Source: Oreocharis arfaki (Eukaryota > Chordata > Aves > Passeriformes > Paramythiidae). Taken from it: DNA of 64,000 nucleotides. The stretch covers positions 1,729,494 through 1,793,493 of the forward strand of contig VZRR01010919.1 in NCBI GenBank assembly GCA_013398015.1. The letters are read 5' to 3'. Shown here in pieces: positions 22,876 through 36,166 of the stretch. The notes below the pieces were generated by a model. The model saw only the letters and a program-made list of their open reading frames with translations. It ran no database searches and was not told the origin of the DNA. Positions within the stretch are counted from its first letter, which is position 1; each line of letters starts with the position of its first letter. The position numbers were made by a program, and so were the translations under genes.

Positions 22876-25800
22876 GTGCTTAGATATTTTTCTGAAGTAC
22901 TTCTGATTTCTTACCCACAATATTTTAAATAAAACATTTTTGTAACATCCACTTGATATTTTTTTCTTATTTACTCTTTTCTTTTTTTTACTTTTACTTT
23001 TTTCTTTACTAATTACTGTGAAGTTTCAAATGTCAGTATGTGGTTACTGTACTTTATGAATCATGAAGCCAAGGGTCTGGAAAGGAACACAGGAGATAAA
23101 CTAGGCAATGAGTCCTCCAAAAGGCAGGATCTATGGAAAACTATATTTAAAAATCATACACAAAATATTTATTTAAGATATTTTATGGACTATCATAAGG
23201 ATTGAACAAATTTGCTGAAAAGTCTTACTGTCTTTTTCATCATATTCATTTTGACAATGCCGTGGCACCTTTAGCATCATATACAAAGCACTGAGAGAAC
23301 TAATTCTTCATTTTCTCTTCTCCATAGCTTTCTTCGTTCACACGTTCATTTCCCCTGCTTTTATGATATCCTACAATTTTAGAAGCTTGTTAGAATTATG
23401 CTCTACTTATGCAGATCTGTCTATACCCAAAAGGAAAATGTCTCAAACTGAGCTGTTACAACTAAATAGTCAGAGCTGGCTACATGCATTTCAGCATCCT
23501 TGTGAACGCAGCATTACTGAGATTTACAAAGCATTTAGCAGCCTTGATGTAGCTGTCCATGAGTTTTTCATCTGCATCAACCTTTCACTGACTTTTCCTT
23601 GAAGTAAGCTGCCAAAAACCTTTTTTTTTTTTTCTGAGCAGATATATTATATAATTTACATGTTCCTCATAAAATCAGATTATGACTTAAAGCTTCCAAA
23701 TGAAACTTATATAAGAAAAAATATCCTGACCAAACGAAAGATTTTAAAAAGAAAAAACAGAACACACTTCTTGAAGACACAAAAGGTGAGATATTTTATG
23801 AGATTTGGTTTTCTTTCTGGTTTGTTTTTTTTTTTTTTTTGTTCCATCGTTTGTTTTACATTTCCATTGTCAACACTTAAAAGCTGGTTCAGATGTCATG
23901 TGGGATATGAGATCAGTTTTAACTCATCACGTATCCCTCCCAAAGACAGACTGCAGATATCATCAGTATTAATTCTGAGGTTTTGTTCCTTTTTCAAGGT
24001 AAATGTTTTATTCTGACCTTGTTTTGTCAGGCTCTGTGGGGGACAAATCTAACATGACCCTGGGATTTTTAACTGGAAAGTCAGGTCTTATTAGGTTTTC
24101 TACTTCTGAAATTTGAAGATATACATATTAATGTAGCTTACATGACCAGAGCTTAGAAATACTTCGTAAATGAGTTCCAGTTCTGTATAAACATGAGTGC
24201 ACTAGCTTAGGAGCCTTTGATTTGAACAAAAGTGTTTAGCATAAAACCAACAGAGGTATGCCTCTGTGTACATCTTGTTTGTAATATAAACATCAATAAC
24301 ACAAAATAAATAATACATCTGCCCTACAATGTATCTTCACAGGCATTTTCTGTGGTTTAGATACATGTGAAAGTGGAAGAGATCACTTACCACCACTCAG
24401 CAACGGGCTTGGCTGTTGTTGATCATGTCAGAATGTTAATTTCTGCCCAGTGAAATGTTGTCTGGATTTTCTTCTATGAAAACCCAAGTAACACAGCTTC
24501 ATTTATCTGGGATAATATAAAGGTGCTATGAAACTGCGAAAAGACAGAACATTCCATGATGCATTTTCCCATACCATTAATACCACGGATGTCATTCTCC
24601 TACCACTCACACAGAGCACAGGCCATACAGGTACAGAGCACACATGGGGAAGGGTTGAACATAAACGACCTGATGGATGGTAGAGGATTCTCTAAAAGAG
24701 CAAGCAAGGTTGAGATTAGACAAAGACTCTTAACAAGGAGTTAGTGGCCAGAACAAAATCTCTTGAACACAGAGTCCTTGTGAAACACCTCTAAGACCAG
24801 ACTGGGTATCTTTCTAAAAGATGAGTTTCATTTTTATCAGTGTCACGATTTAAACTTTGCAGCAGAAATTTTGCTGTATCAGTCAGAAAATACGATTATA
24901 GAGTTACCTTGTGACCTTAGAATATGCAGACCTATGGCTTTTCCCTAAAAGAGCAGAAATGGTAGCAACATTTGTAGCTACAAAAGCTTTTTTTCAAGAG
25001 GATGCAGGTATTAAAAAAAAAAAAAACCAAACCAGCCACCAGACATGTATATATGCATATCCATACACAAAAGGACATGTAGCAGTAAATCTCCAGATGT
25101 GCTTTCATCCTAAATTACTTTTAATGCAAGAAAGAGAAAAAAAGTAAACTTAAAAAGCTTTGTAAAAGAAGGACATAGACAGGGAGCCTATGGAAAATAT
25201 TGAAGATTAATCTAAAGTCCATGAAGAAGAAGGAAAAATGATTGTTAGTTTGTGTTTGAATTTCTTTACTTCAAAGGTTCATTGATATTCCTATGGGAGT
25301 TTTACAGAATACCTCACAGGCCAGAACGAATCCCAAAATTCAGGGTATCGTGTGAAGATATTTCATTTTGACAATGTGTGTAATTTGCTTCTAACCCATT
25401 CTTTATAGTACTCATTTCCTATCTTTCGATGAATACTAGTCCGACATCTTTTCTTCTTTCTGAAATTTATATGCATGAAAATATATATGATATTATTGTG
25501 GAGTAGAGGAATAGATGAATGTTGTCCACGATATTTTTTCTCCTTATAGCCTTCTTAACCCAGAATAACTGCTGTTTATTTTAGCAGTCCTATTAAACAT
25601 ACATTTCTGCTTTTGGTTTGAAAGTTATTGACTTAACTAATTCTCTATTGCTAACAGAGTCTTCTTGACAGCAACACAAAAACATGAATAAATTGCCAAC
25701 AAAAGGAAATATTTTCATGGCAGATAAGATTGTCTTTACTCTTCTTAAGCTCACCTGTGTTTCCACCAAAGGCAACTGAGCAGTGGATGCTGAGTCAGGA

Positions 25801-26059
25801 AATGATCTAAAGTGCTGAGGGGAGAAGATCAAGGGTTGGTTTGAACACATGATGTGGATAATTGAAGATCGGCCTCTCAAGAATTTGTAATTGAATTGCC
25901 AGGTGCTCCTGAAATTAAGGTAATGCTGTTAACCACTGATGTAATTAAGAGTCAGTGGCAACAGAAGGAAAGGTCTGAGAAAACAAAAGCCATTGCTAGC
26001 ATTCAAGAGCAAGAGAAACAGAGATCTCCTCTGAAATTATGGTAACATGAAAGGTAACC
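22876..26059. other. intergenic, homopolymer runs
   Basis: No gene or interspersed element recognised. Thirteen T at 23621-23633, sixteen T at 23825-23840, fourteen A at 25013-25026. None of these runs is attached to a recognisable retrocopy. Confidence 0.55.
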
Positions 26060-26560
26060 GTGTGTTTCAGCAAACATACAAAATGAGGTAGCACACTACA
26101 GGGGAGTTCACCATGACCTCTGTAAGAACTTTCCTATAATTGACAAAATTAACTGCCGCAAGTCAACCTCCATGCGGCTTTGTCTTAATAAGCAAAGTCT
26201 TTCAACTTAACACGTTTAAAAAAACTGGCCAACATTCAGTTACATTCCATTTAGTGACACTTTATTTCAACCAAGTTCTTTGAAGAATTTTCTTTTTGTT
26301 TTGATACATATTTGAAGTATTTCATCAAAAAACTCTCTGGGAGCTACTGTCATGTTAACTGCAAATTAAAAGAAGTTACTTGACAGTGCCAAGTTGGACC
26401 ATTTTTATTAAATTTGCTCTTAAACACTGAGGAAACAAAGGAAACAGACTAAAGCCAAAACCTAATCCTTAAAAGGCTTGTAATTAAAATTGCCACAATA
26501 TGCTTAATTTCCAGTGTTCCCCAATTTATTTATTGTGTGCAGTCCTTTCTCCTATGTGCC
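26060..26560. promoter_or_regulatory. candidate conserved non-coding element
   Basis: About 500 bases of repeat-free, even-textured DNA without long homopolymers and with scattered factor-like motifs. Examples are the TALE-type TGACAG in 'acttgacagtgccaag' near 26380, several ATTAA/TAATTAAAA homeodomain-like cores near 26480, and AACAAAG-like words near 26430. It has no open frame of note. The assignment rests on texture only. Confidence 0.25.
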
Positions 26561-29500
26561 CTGTTACACACATGGGAACACACATAATTTGAAGCCGAAT
26601 CTGTTATTTTGTATATATTAGCTAAATTTTTTCTGATTTTCTGTTTTAGGATTTGTTACAGCGTTCATCACTGTTGAATTACAGTGACGGATACCTCTCT
26701 AATCAAGTGAGGCAGTGAAACCTTAAGAAGTGGCTCATCTTACTTATGTCACTCGTCTTATCATGTGTACTGTGGCGGTTCTAGTTATCCTGAACACATC
26801 CAGGACTGAAATCTAGCCAACTAAGTTGTCTAAAATTAAAAGTCCTATGATGGCTTACTTTCATAACTTTCTCATCTAAATTCTGCACACACTATAATGT
26901 CCTGTCTCGCTCTGCTCAGCTCATCAGTTGATCAATCAGCTAATTGGTAAAAGCATATCAAAACCAACACCATTATAGAGGCAATGAGACCTGCTGACCC
27001 CTATAACACCCAGGAATCCCTGAACATTTCTCTGGGACTCAAATTCAGTGAAGCAGTAACAGTGCATGAGCGCTTGACACTACTTGTAAGTCATGTCAAT
27101 GCATTCAGCTGGACTGAGCTGCATAAATTGAAAAAATAGGAAAACATAAGAACTTCTCACCTAGTCCCATATTCCCCAGCCCACAGACAAGAAAAACAAC
27201 ATGACACAATTTCATACGCTTTCTATTTGTCTGTCTTTACAGTAGCTCAAACTTGGAGAATGTTACTCCAAATTTCCGTGAGCACCTCCCTCATCCTACA
27301 GGGTTTGTGACTGGTCTCTGCTGGCATTCACTGCAGCAAAAATTTTGAGATGTTAACAAAAATCTTGTCTGATCTCAAAGAGTATCTGGAGTTCGGTAAA
27401 TTCCCCAATCCCTACTTCCCATATGGGCCTACAGCACGGCAAAGCACACCTTCCTCAGAAAATTACGTTACTTGAAGCGTGAGGGAGAATTACTGGAGAG
27501 CCCTTGAAGCCCCAGGCACTAACAGATGTACATATAAATGATAGAACTGAAGTTTTAAATATCTCTTCAGTTTGACTAAGTTAGTTAAACTAAATGCCTT
27601 TTTTTTACCAGCACACTCTTCCTGGTAACTGCATTTTGTTATCTTCTCCAACAGCTATTTCTTCCAGGAAAGAAAAGTGGCCCCTCAGGAGCTGTGCCTG
27701 CTCTCATCTTGCCTTTTTCTAACTCCGTGCCTATCCTTTGCCTCCAGTCCCTCAACACTTTCAGTTTCTTGGATATCATAGAAAGCTACAAAGAGGCAGG
27801 CATCCCAGCAGTGAAAATAAACTGTAATCAGAGCATTTTTGACAGCAGGAATATGACAGAGGAGTGGGGTTACCATACACTCCTAGAAAACTCTGCAAGA
27901 GTTGTATCTGAGGAAAAATGAAAAGTGATCTTGTGCCCCTTTCAATACGGGGATCATGTCAGAAACTCATGGCATATCAAACCTCCTTAGTGAAATGTAG
28001 CTTTCAAGATCTGGTGTCTGGGGGCACCCATTATTGCTGCTAAGCCAGGCACCCCACTTGTTCACACGCGACTGCAAAGTGTCTGTGATACCTCATACAG
28101 TTAAGACACATAGAATGGAGGCTTTTCATACGAAAGATTCAGATCCAAAAAAGGATTACATCTCTCACACTTTTCATATATGATTCCTCTTGAGCTAGAT
28201 GTGTTTTTTACATTTGGGAAAGAGTTACAAGGTCTCATGGATATCAGAAGAATGCTTCTGCTATATGAGTTCTGTCTCCCTATCAGTAACTTTTAATTTA
28301 GCAGCCAATTTTCTGCAAATGTTATAGAATATCTAACACTGAGCCTGCAAATTATCCTATTAAAAAATAAAGAGAACTTTTCTCTTAAAATTTGATAATG
28401 TGGAAATCTTGTCACTCACTTCCCATTTCCTTTGGAATAAATTTATGGTAAATCTAAAGAGGATAATAAACTTACACTCTGTAAATTCCTTAAGAAGATA
28501 CCTTACAAAACCATTTCCAAACATGGCTTTTTTTTTTTTTCCCTTGATACAATGTACCGCAGGTTTCATCCAGGAAATAACTCATATTCTGCAAAAATAT
28601 CAAAGTTGCAAGTATCAGATTTTTCCTTTCCTCCTCTTTTTTTTGTAAAGACATTTTAGAGCTGCCTTTCTTGTCTTTGTTTTCAAACTTAACATAGGTA
28701 ACTAGTTTATAAATTCATTCTGTTGTTTATTATGGATTAGTTAATTTTTTAGCATATTAACACACTTTGTTCATACTAGCAGCTACTTACTGTCTGGAAA
28801 TGACAAAATCACTAAAAATAAAGTAAAACTCTTGGGTTCGTCTTCTGCTAAAAGACAGGAAAGTAGCGCCTTTCCCCATCACAAAAACTGAACAAAAATA
28901 TTGCAAATGCAATGACATATATCTTAAGCAGCCGCATTGAAGATGCTGTTCCTCTTGCAAAATTAATTTTTTAAGAAATTGAATGTATTATTTTTAGTGT
29001 CTCACAATCTACTCGTCTAATTGATCCAACCAATGATAATCACAGCCCATCTGCTTCCTTCAAACTCCCTTTCAAGGGTATCAGCACACTTGAGCTGCAC
29101 TATGCCACAGTTACTAAGGCAACCAGTGTGTGAAGCAGGCAGGAGCTCTGCTTATTCACATTAAAATATTCTCCTGCCAGAAAAACCCTACAAAATGATG
29201 TATATTAAAAGCTACACTTTTGCATGCAAGAAATATACATGAAAGGACTTTGGAGGAGTGGGAAATGCATGTTCTATTTTTATTTCTTTCTTTTCTCTCT
29301 TTTTGAAAATGCTTTTATGTTTGTGGAATAAGGAAATAGAGGTTTCATATGACAAGATAAATAGGAAGTATTTGGTACAATTTATGAAGATATCCAAGTC
29401 TGCAATAGAAATAGAAGTTGCCTCCTCGAAGTACCTGCTATGCACAGTCTGAAGCAATGACACAGATTTATGTTCATAGGTGAAGTTTCTCACATTATCA

Positions 29501-29929
29501 CTGGATGAGGCCAGCTTGGACTGCCCTGTAACTGTCAGGCTACCCTGTATTGTGTGACCTGAGTCCTTTCCCAAATCCCAGGTCTGGATGACTTTAATCT
29601 TGGGGAGGAAAAAAAAGCCCCATCCCCTTCCTCAGGCTCATTTTTTTCTCAGAAAAACATGACAGGTACTTTTTATCTAAATATTTCACCAGTTTTCTTA
29701 CACTAAGTTTATTCAGAAGTTACGTTCTTCTGAGGAGACAAAAAATAAAAGGTTTTTGAAAGGCTTAAGACGGTACCAGACATGATCAGAAGGTTTGCCA
29801 AACACAAAACCAATTCTATGCCTTTCAGCAACATTAGCAAAACATTCTGCCCTGATCTCTAATTCATTTCAATGTAACAAATATAAAACCTCTCCCTCTC
29901 TTACTGCTTTCACCAAATGCAAAGCCAAT
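26561..29929. other. intergenic; short near-perfect hairpin
   Basis: No gene recognised. An 11+1+11 inverted repeat (AGTTTGACTAA / TTAGTTAAACT, one mismatch) sits at 27569-27591; it is too short for a typical microRNA precursor. A T run lies at about 28529-28540. The stretch 28920-29130 resembles the candidate conserved blocks further on. Confidence 0.5.
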
Positions 29930-30480
29930 TAGAATTCTGTGGAGGAATAGAGCCTCTGGGGTTATTGCAGGTGAATAATATGTTTTGATGAATTAGCTAA
30001 AATATTAATGTGGCAGAAATAATCACATCACATGCTGAAGGCTGAGACACTAATTGTGTCTTGCATCTTTATACACAGCTGACACTATTTAAAAAGACAA
30101 ATAGCACAGCTTTGAGGAGGCAAAATACCTTACTGGGAAAATAAGAAACCTCGTCCAGTTTAAATGGGGCTGCCAGGAGAGCTCACCTTTGGAATGGTCG
30201 CCCCTGTAGTGAAATGTTAGCAGTTTTGTTCAGAGCTGGACAGAAATTATCCCGTGAAACAACGAAAGTGCATCAGAAGTGGCAGATTATTGAGCTCCAA
30301 ATTATTAGTTTGATCAGCTGTGCTTCTTCATCTGTGTCCCATTTGAAAGACTTTTTCTGCTTTAAGTGCTGTGGAGCTGATTTGCTCGCCTGCTTCCAAA
30401 TTATTCATCCAAGCCTACTTCTATGGTTGGTAGAGAAACTGGCATTTATAGAAAACAATTTATCTGCACAGTTTTAGCCC
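29930..30480. promoter_or_regulatory. candidate conserved non-coding element block
   Basis: Repeat-free sequence with homeodomain-like cores ('gatgaattagctaa' near 29980, 'aatattaatgtgg' near 30000). The 11-mer 'tccaaattatt' appears twice, at 30296-30306 and 30395-30405. E-box-like CAGCTG occurs near 30076 and 30316. An 87-codon frame at 30214-30477 has no domain. The texture suggests a regulatory element rather than an exon. Confidence 0.28.
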
Positions 30481-30735
30481 TGTCAGAGGAGCGGAGTTAC
30501 ATCTTACTCTTCCCTATTTTTCTCCACTGATTGTAACAGAAGCATTGACATCTGGCTCAAGTGCAAACATCTACATTTCATCAGGCAAATCATCCTCCCC
30601 TTAAGACTATGATCTACTGTCTTTTCTTAGTATATTTCTATCCTCGGAAAATTATTATTCTGGCCAATGTGAAATTACTGCCTGAGTTATAGGGAACTTA
30701 TGTAACTGAGTAATATACTTAAGAGAAGCCTTCAG

Positions 30736-31060
30736 GTGAACAGCAAAAATATGGCAATTTCTGACTTTGTATCAATGAAGCAGAGAAAGACTCGAGACTG
30801 TGGCTATCAGATTGCTCTATTTGCTACACTGAGCTTTAGACAATTGGCAGCCAGTTGCAATTCTGATTTGTATCTTGATATTTACGAATGCCATGGTCAG
30901 ATTAACCCACTAACTATACACAGCCGGTTTTGCCCCAACTCGCTTTTTTCCTTGCAAAGCCAATCTAATTCAGACTTGAGAACAAGGATCCACATTATTC
31001 AGACCATCCAGAATCAGAAATTATTTTAATTAAAAAGAAAGAGGAAAATCCCATTTTCCC
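30736..31060. promoter_or_regulatory. candidate conserved non-coding element block
   Basis: Continuation of the repeat-free tract. The region is open on + for 97 codons (30736-31029), but the product is not recognised, has no signal or domain, and lacks a convincing donor at its end. 'attttaattaaaaag' at about 31024-31038 is a homeodomain-like core. Could be an enhancer or simply unique DNA. Confidence 0.25.
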
Positions 31061-34000
31061 AAAGATAACTGAGGAAACCCATGGATAAACATATTCTATT
31101 ATTAGGTGTTGTCGCATTCCCTAAGCACAGAGACGCAACATGGTGAAAGAACAACCAATTTCTAATACCCAGTGTAACTTTCTAGCAATATGCACTGTTA
31201 GGAGATTCACTGAAAAGAAGTTTTTATTCTCTGCCACGTGAAAGATCTGCATGCTCCAGGCTTTCAGTGCCCCCTCGTCATGTGAATTCCGCTCAGATCA
31301 ATCAGATACCTCTGGAAACTCCTTGCACGGTTCACTCCTTAACATTCCAGGCTTTTTGAAAGGCAGCAAGGATCAGATTAGATGATTCTGTAAATACTTT
31401 AAGTTACAAAACTTAAGTTATAAATACATTTTTCTTAAATACTGTGGAGTGACACACAGTCTTTATTAGCATAGCCACGGGAAAACAAGAATACGGTTTA
31501 TTTGCACTTAGGTTATGCTCTTAGTGAAGACTCTTGGCTCTTCAGATTTCTGCCACAGACTAAACAAACATTGTCATCAAACTACTGGCATTTGATACAG
31601 CTAGGCTAGGTGTGGAGGAGCTGTCCCAGCACTACGGCAGTTCAGGGTAGAGCAGATTAATCCCAGTCAGTTGCCTTACCAGTCAAGCTCAGAATGATAG
31701 AAAAGTGCCAGAAAGTTCTCTTTCTGTGAGTCAAGTGGCATTCTGACACAGCAAAGTTTCTAGTCCACAATAATTTCTATATATCTAAGTTTTCACTTAC
31801 AGAGGTTGAAGTGTTGAAAAGGAATGAAAATTTTATAGCTTGCCTGTGTGAAGAAGCAGGATAAAAGCACTTAGAGCTCCAAAATTCAATATAGTGTCAC
31901 CTTACAACTGCAAATGGTAGAACTGGAGAAGCTGCACTGGCAGATGTCAGTAGGTCTCATGGGCTTCTAGTAGTAGTAGATGGGCACCTGGATTAAGATG
32001 ACTCTTCTGCCTCTTGCATCAGTGGTTCCATTTGAGATGGCTGCTTGCGTAAGCTGGGGGAAGAAGTTAATCTTCTGTGCAATGTGAGAGTACATCAACA
32101 GTAATCAAACAAAAGTAAGAGAAACTGGAGTGAAAATAGTGCAAGTAGTAATAGTGTAGGAGAGCATTATTCTTCTAAGTAGTTTAAAAATGTAGAAGGG
32201 AATAATTTGCCATGGGATACATATTTTGGAGTATAATTTGTATTTTCGTACAAGCATGATAATTACCATTATAGATTGCACACAAGCTTGGTGGACATTG
32301 CACAATTATCTCCTTAACATGTAAACAAATATCTGCTAAACTGCATCTGCAGCCCTTTAGGTTTCTATAAATACTGTAGTAACAGCAGAAGTTCATTTAA
32401 ACAAATATATTTGGCTACGTGCTGTTACTGTTGTTTCAAAGCTTTCATTGTGGAAATGCAGTTCAAAAAGTTACACCCACATGCATGCACTGAAAACACA
32501 GCCATCATATGCAATAAGAGCAGATTTGACTTTTGAATATTCTAAAGGAACAGCTCAAGTAAACAAACCAGGCCAACAATTATTTCATAGACCAGCCTAA
32601 GCCTGTGCTTTGAGATTTACACGAGACCAGTTGCTATGCCCAAATGCATCAAGAAATGGTTTTGACTCAGTTGCTCCTCTTCCACACACCTCTCTTGTTT
32701 CTAGGGTAATACTCTTCCCCAGAGGCAAACCATTTTCTCTTTGACAGTGTATTTCCACTTTGCAGACCACTGTTTATGTGGATCCAAGGCTTTCTATTCC
32801 TTAGCATCTCTCTCTATTCCTGTTTTCACTAAAACATTATAAGTCATGTCTGAGGGCTGAAAGCTTAAGATGTCATTACAATGGTTCCCATTAGTTATTG
32901 GTCAGAAAGCGGACTCACCTCAGACTCCTTAGTCCAAGCAATTTGTGGGTAACACTGATGCGTTGTGAAGGGGGCACTAGTGCAGTTGTATGAGATGTGC
33001 AACATAAAATAAATGTAAGAAATTAGCAATCTTGTGATACTTTCAAAGAAAGAACGAGTTACTTCATATCACCTCAAGCTGATAGCCAATGGCATTAGCT
33101 TCTTTACTGATCGCAGGGTGATTCTGATCCTGCGACTCCTGTGGCTTCTGGGCATGGGGTTTGCTAACAGTGTTTCTGCATCTTTTCAAATTAAGTGTTA
33201 CCTACTCTTGTTGGGGAAAAAAGCCCACAACTCAACAAACCTGTGTACCATCTTGCACACCTCTGCACTTTGTGTACAAATAAAATTTAAAAGATGCCAT
33301 AAAAAAAATTTAAAAATAGTAAATCTCGAATATTCTTGCATTGTTATCCCTTTTCACTGCATGCGTGAAAATGTGCATGCCTGTTTGCTTTTTGATTTAT
33401 AGCTGTGAAGAGCAAGTTTAATGGCTCACTGTTCCCACGCAGTAAAATCTACGTTCTTCATGTCTCCCACTGGCCACACATGCACACACCAGCTAACACA
33501 GACAGAGTCAGTCATAGATGCATCGGTCTGCTCTTTTGTATATAAAACAGATCTGCACATATCGAGTGGCTATTTGCCCAAGACATCCAGGATGTCCAAG
33601 GTGTTATTTAAAACCTCAGGAAACCTCAACCAAATGGCTGAAGTTTTCCTCCCAGTATCCAGAAAATATTCGATAGCCAATACTAACTTAAGAGATGCTT
33701 CTGTGACAAAGACAGATTGAAAATATTGCAACCTTCTTGCATAATGCCTAGGACAATAATTGGAAGTAAATTTTGAAATGAGAGAAAAAAGAAAGAATTA
33801 ACAGGTTAGGAGCTAGAAATACTTTTTCTTACAAAGTTTTTTTTGTTATATATTCAAAAAGAGCACAATAATGAAACTCAGTGGTTCTTTATCCATTCAA
33901 AGGTACAGACAATTTAATAAGCATCATAATATTTCATCTGACTTTAGCTTTCTTAGGGAGGATCTCCTTTTCCCAGTCTTAGGCCAAAGGTTCAGTTGTT

Positions 34001-35455
34001 CTCCATAGACTGCCTGGATAATTCTCACAGATATAAAAGTTTAACTCATAAGTGTGTCTTAGTCTAACCTTTTTTTTTTAAATGGACCTTCAAACAAGCA
34101 CCTCATACACAAGATTACCATCTGAATTAGAGGCATTTCAGATAGTACAGATAGTAGAGATGTGCCTACATATTCTGCAGAAATTACTTAGTTCAGACCT
34201 ACTTCGTAGATTTCCAGATGAAAAAAATTGATTTAAAATGCACAAAAAAAGAGACCAAATATAAACTTGATGAAAATTAGACTTAGTGGGAAGAAATTGA
34301 GCAATAAAAAAACAGAATCAGAAAAATAACATTTTTTTGAAGTTCAACAGTTTCCTGGGTGAAACGAGAACCGAAATATTGTCACACAAACAAATACACC
34401 TAAAATTATTGTTTGGATCCTTTATAATTTTAGCAAATGAAGCTCATTAAAGTGACATTTTGTTAAACTTTCTAATTCATCATAAAATTACTGATGCAAC
34501 CCAAAAAAACCCACATGTTCATTTTCAATTTGGGAAGATCTGTCTTGAAAATTCAATTTCAGAACAAAGTATTTGAATTGAGGTGTTAGGGCATTTTCAT
34601 TTAAAGGTTTCTAAAATATAAATTGGGTGTGTGGAGAGGCTTTTATCTCTCTTCAGCCAAAACAACATTGCAATGTTGACATGAACTCACAAAATATTTT
34701 GCTTGACATAAATATTTCCATCAACATAATCTGTACTTTTCTACCAAGAGAAGATCATTCTGACCAAGGAAAAATGCTTGACCTCCATGGGATGATCCGT
34801 AACTTGTTGAAAACAGAACCATAACACTTTCCAGTTGTCCACTAAGATCTCATTCTCATCTAATTCTTAGAAGCTGCACTTCTGAGACATAACAGAAATA
34901 TTGACCTCATCGCTGCAATCTTGCTTGGAATTGATAACAACATGCGTACTCAGACCTAGAACACATCCTAGAAGGTGCCTCAGGGTTGACAATCAAGCTT
35001 CTTTCATAATCCAGCAATAAAAATGAGCTTCAAGATCTTTAATCAAACCAGAATCACAAATTCTGATAAGATACAGTACTAGAAAAAAAAGTGGAGGATC
35101 AGCCTGTGAGTTTGGCTTTGGCTTAACATCCAAGAATATCTGAAGTGTCTCTAGATACTTGAGAAGGTTTTCAAAGTTTTCTATGAAAATCTAGCTATAC
35201 CTCATATACAAAGTGATCAGGAAACGACCATGCAAGTATAAAATACAGATAAATGAACTTCCAAATTTATTAAGTTTTTTTCAAACCAACTTATCTGCAG
35301 TAGAAGAAAGGGTAGATGACAGCAAAAAGAAAATAACTCAGAAGTTAGAAAGCTCTGAATATCCTATTCTCAGCTGAAAATTGCTCCTTTGGTTCAGTTT
35401 CCTACAGTAAATGGCTCAAAAAATTTACCTTTATCTCAAGGGTTAGAGATTTCTT
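31061..35455. other. intergenic, nothing recognised
   Basis: Unique AT-rich sequence. Two isolated words resembling the core of a CTCF site (AGGGGGCAC) occur at 31269-31277 on the minus strand and 32969-32977 on the plus strand, but the 5' halves do not match. Open frames up to 122 codons (33034-33402) show no family features. Confidence 0.5.
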
Positions 35456-35531
35456 TAATAATTCTTTATAACTCTTTGTAACAGATGTCTCTGAATAATT
35501 CTTTAATTCTTTATAACAGATGTCTCTGAAT
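35456..35531. repeat. local tandem doublet of about 38 bases
   Basis: A unit containing 'taattcttta' and ending 'acagatgtctctgaa' is present twice in succession, with small indels between the copies. It directly abuts the large duplication starting at 35533. Confidence 0.8.
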
Positions 35532-35532
35532 A

Positions 35533-36165
35533 TTTTGCTGTCATTACTGCATGGCTAGACAATAAATCTGTGAGACTCGGCTGCCTTTTCACAATTAGGG
35601 TCTATAATACTAAGAAATACATTATCTCCATTTGTACTAGACCACACTATTATTACAAACTTTCAACTATAGATCAAGACAACATATAATGATGAACAAG
35701 AGGCTCAGAGGAACTTTAAATATATATGTATTATAAATATATGTGTATATAAATATATATATAAATATATATATGTATTTTTATATATATCTATATATAT
35801 CAATTGCTTCTACAATATTTTATTTTCAGTCCTAGACAAATTGGAATATGATTATCTTCCTAAGAAATGCATATTATTAAGTCAGAATATACTTCAGACA
35901 TGTCAGCAACTCTCTCATATTAAGATAATTTCGAGTCCTGGAAGCATTGCATCTGACTCCAGGGTTTCTTTCAGAGTGGGAATTAAAAGCAAATTTCCAG
36001 ACATGGCAGATGGATTTGAAACTGTTTAAGAGTCATTGCTACAATTACTTTATTAACCTATCAATTAAAGAGAAACAATACATTAGAAATAAAGTGAGTA
36101 AGCTGATACATGTCCCTGATTCTTTCTGTAGTTTACACACTCTGTAACTGTATATATAGAATATA
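35533..36165 (+). repeat. large tandem duplication, copy A
   Basis: First of two nearly identical direct copies. Copy A starts 'ttttgctgtcattactgcat' and ends 'actgtatatatagaatata', immediately before an N. It contains an AT microsatellite at about 35719-35801. Corresponding sites lie 634 bases away at the start and 654 at the end, so the copies differ by 20 bases net, all in the microsatellite. Visible single-base differences are few: 'aataaatctg' versus 'aatacatctg', 'cacaattagg' versus 'cacagttagg', and a few next to the microsatellite. The last 300 bases look identical by eye. The same short frame (66 codons) appears in both copies at 35947 and 36601; it is not a gene family. Confidence 0.95.
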
Positions 36166-36166
36166 N
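36166..36166. other. single ambiguous base at duplication junction
   Basis: The only N seen in the window. It falls exactly between the end of copy A and the start of copy B. One-base gaps of this kind are commonly left where two contigs are abutted with unknown or negative gap size. Confidence 0.95.

Noticed and set aside
22529..22920. Overlapping open frames on both strands as genes
   Set aside because: They lie entirely inside or across a CR1 3' fragment, which does not code in this region.
31269..31277. CTCF site (AGGGGGCAC on the minus strand), and the similar word at 32969-32977
   Set aside because: Only the 3' half of the motif matches; the 5' half is wrong in both.
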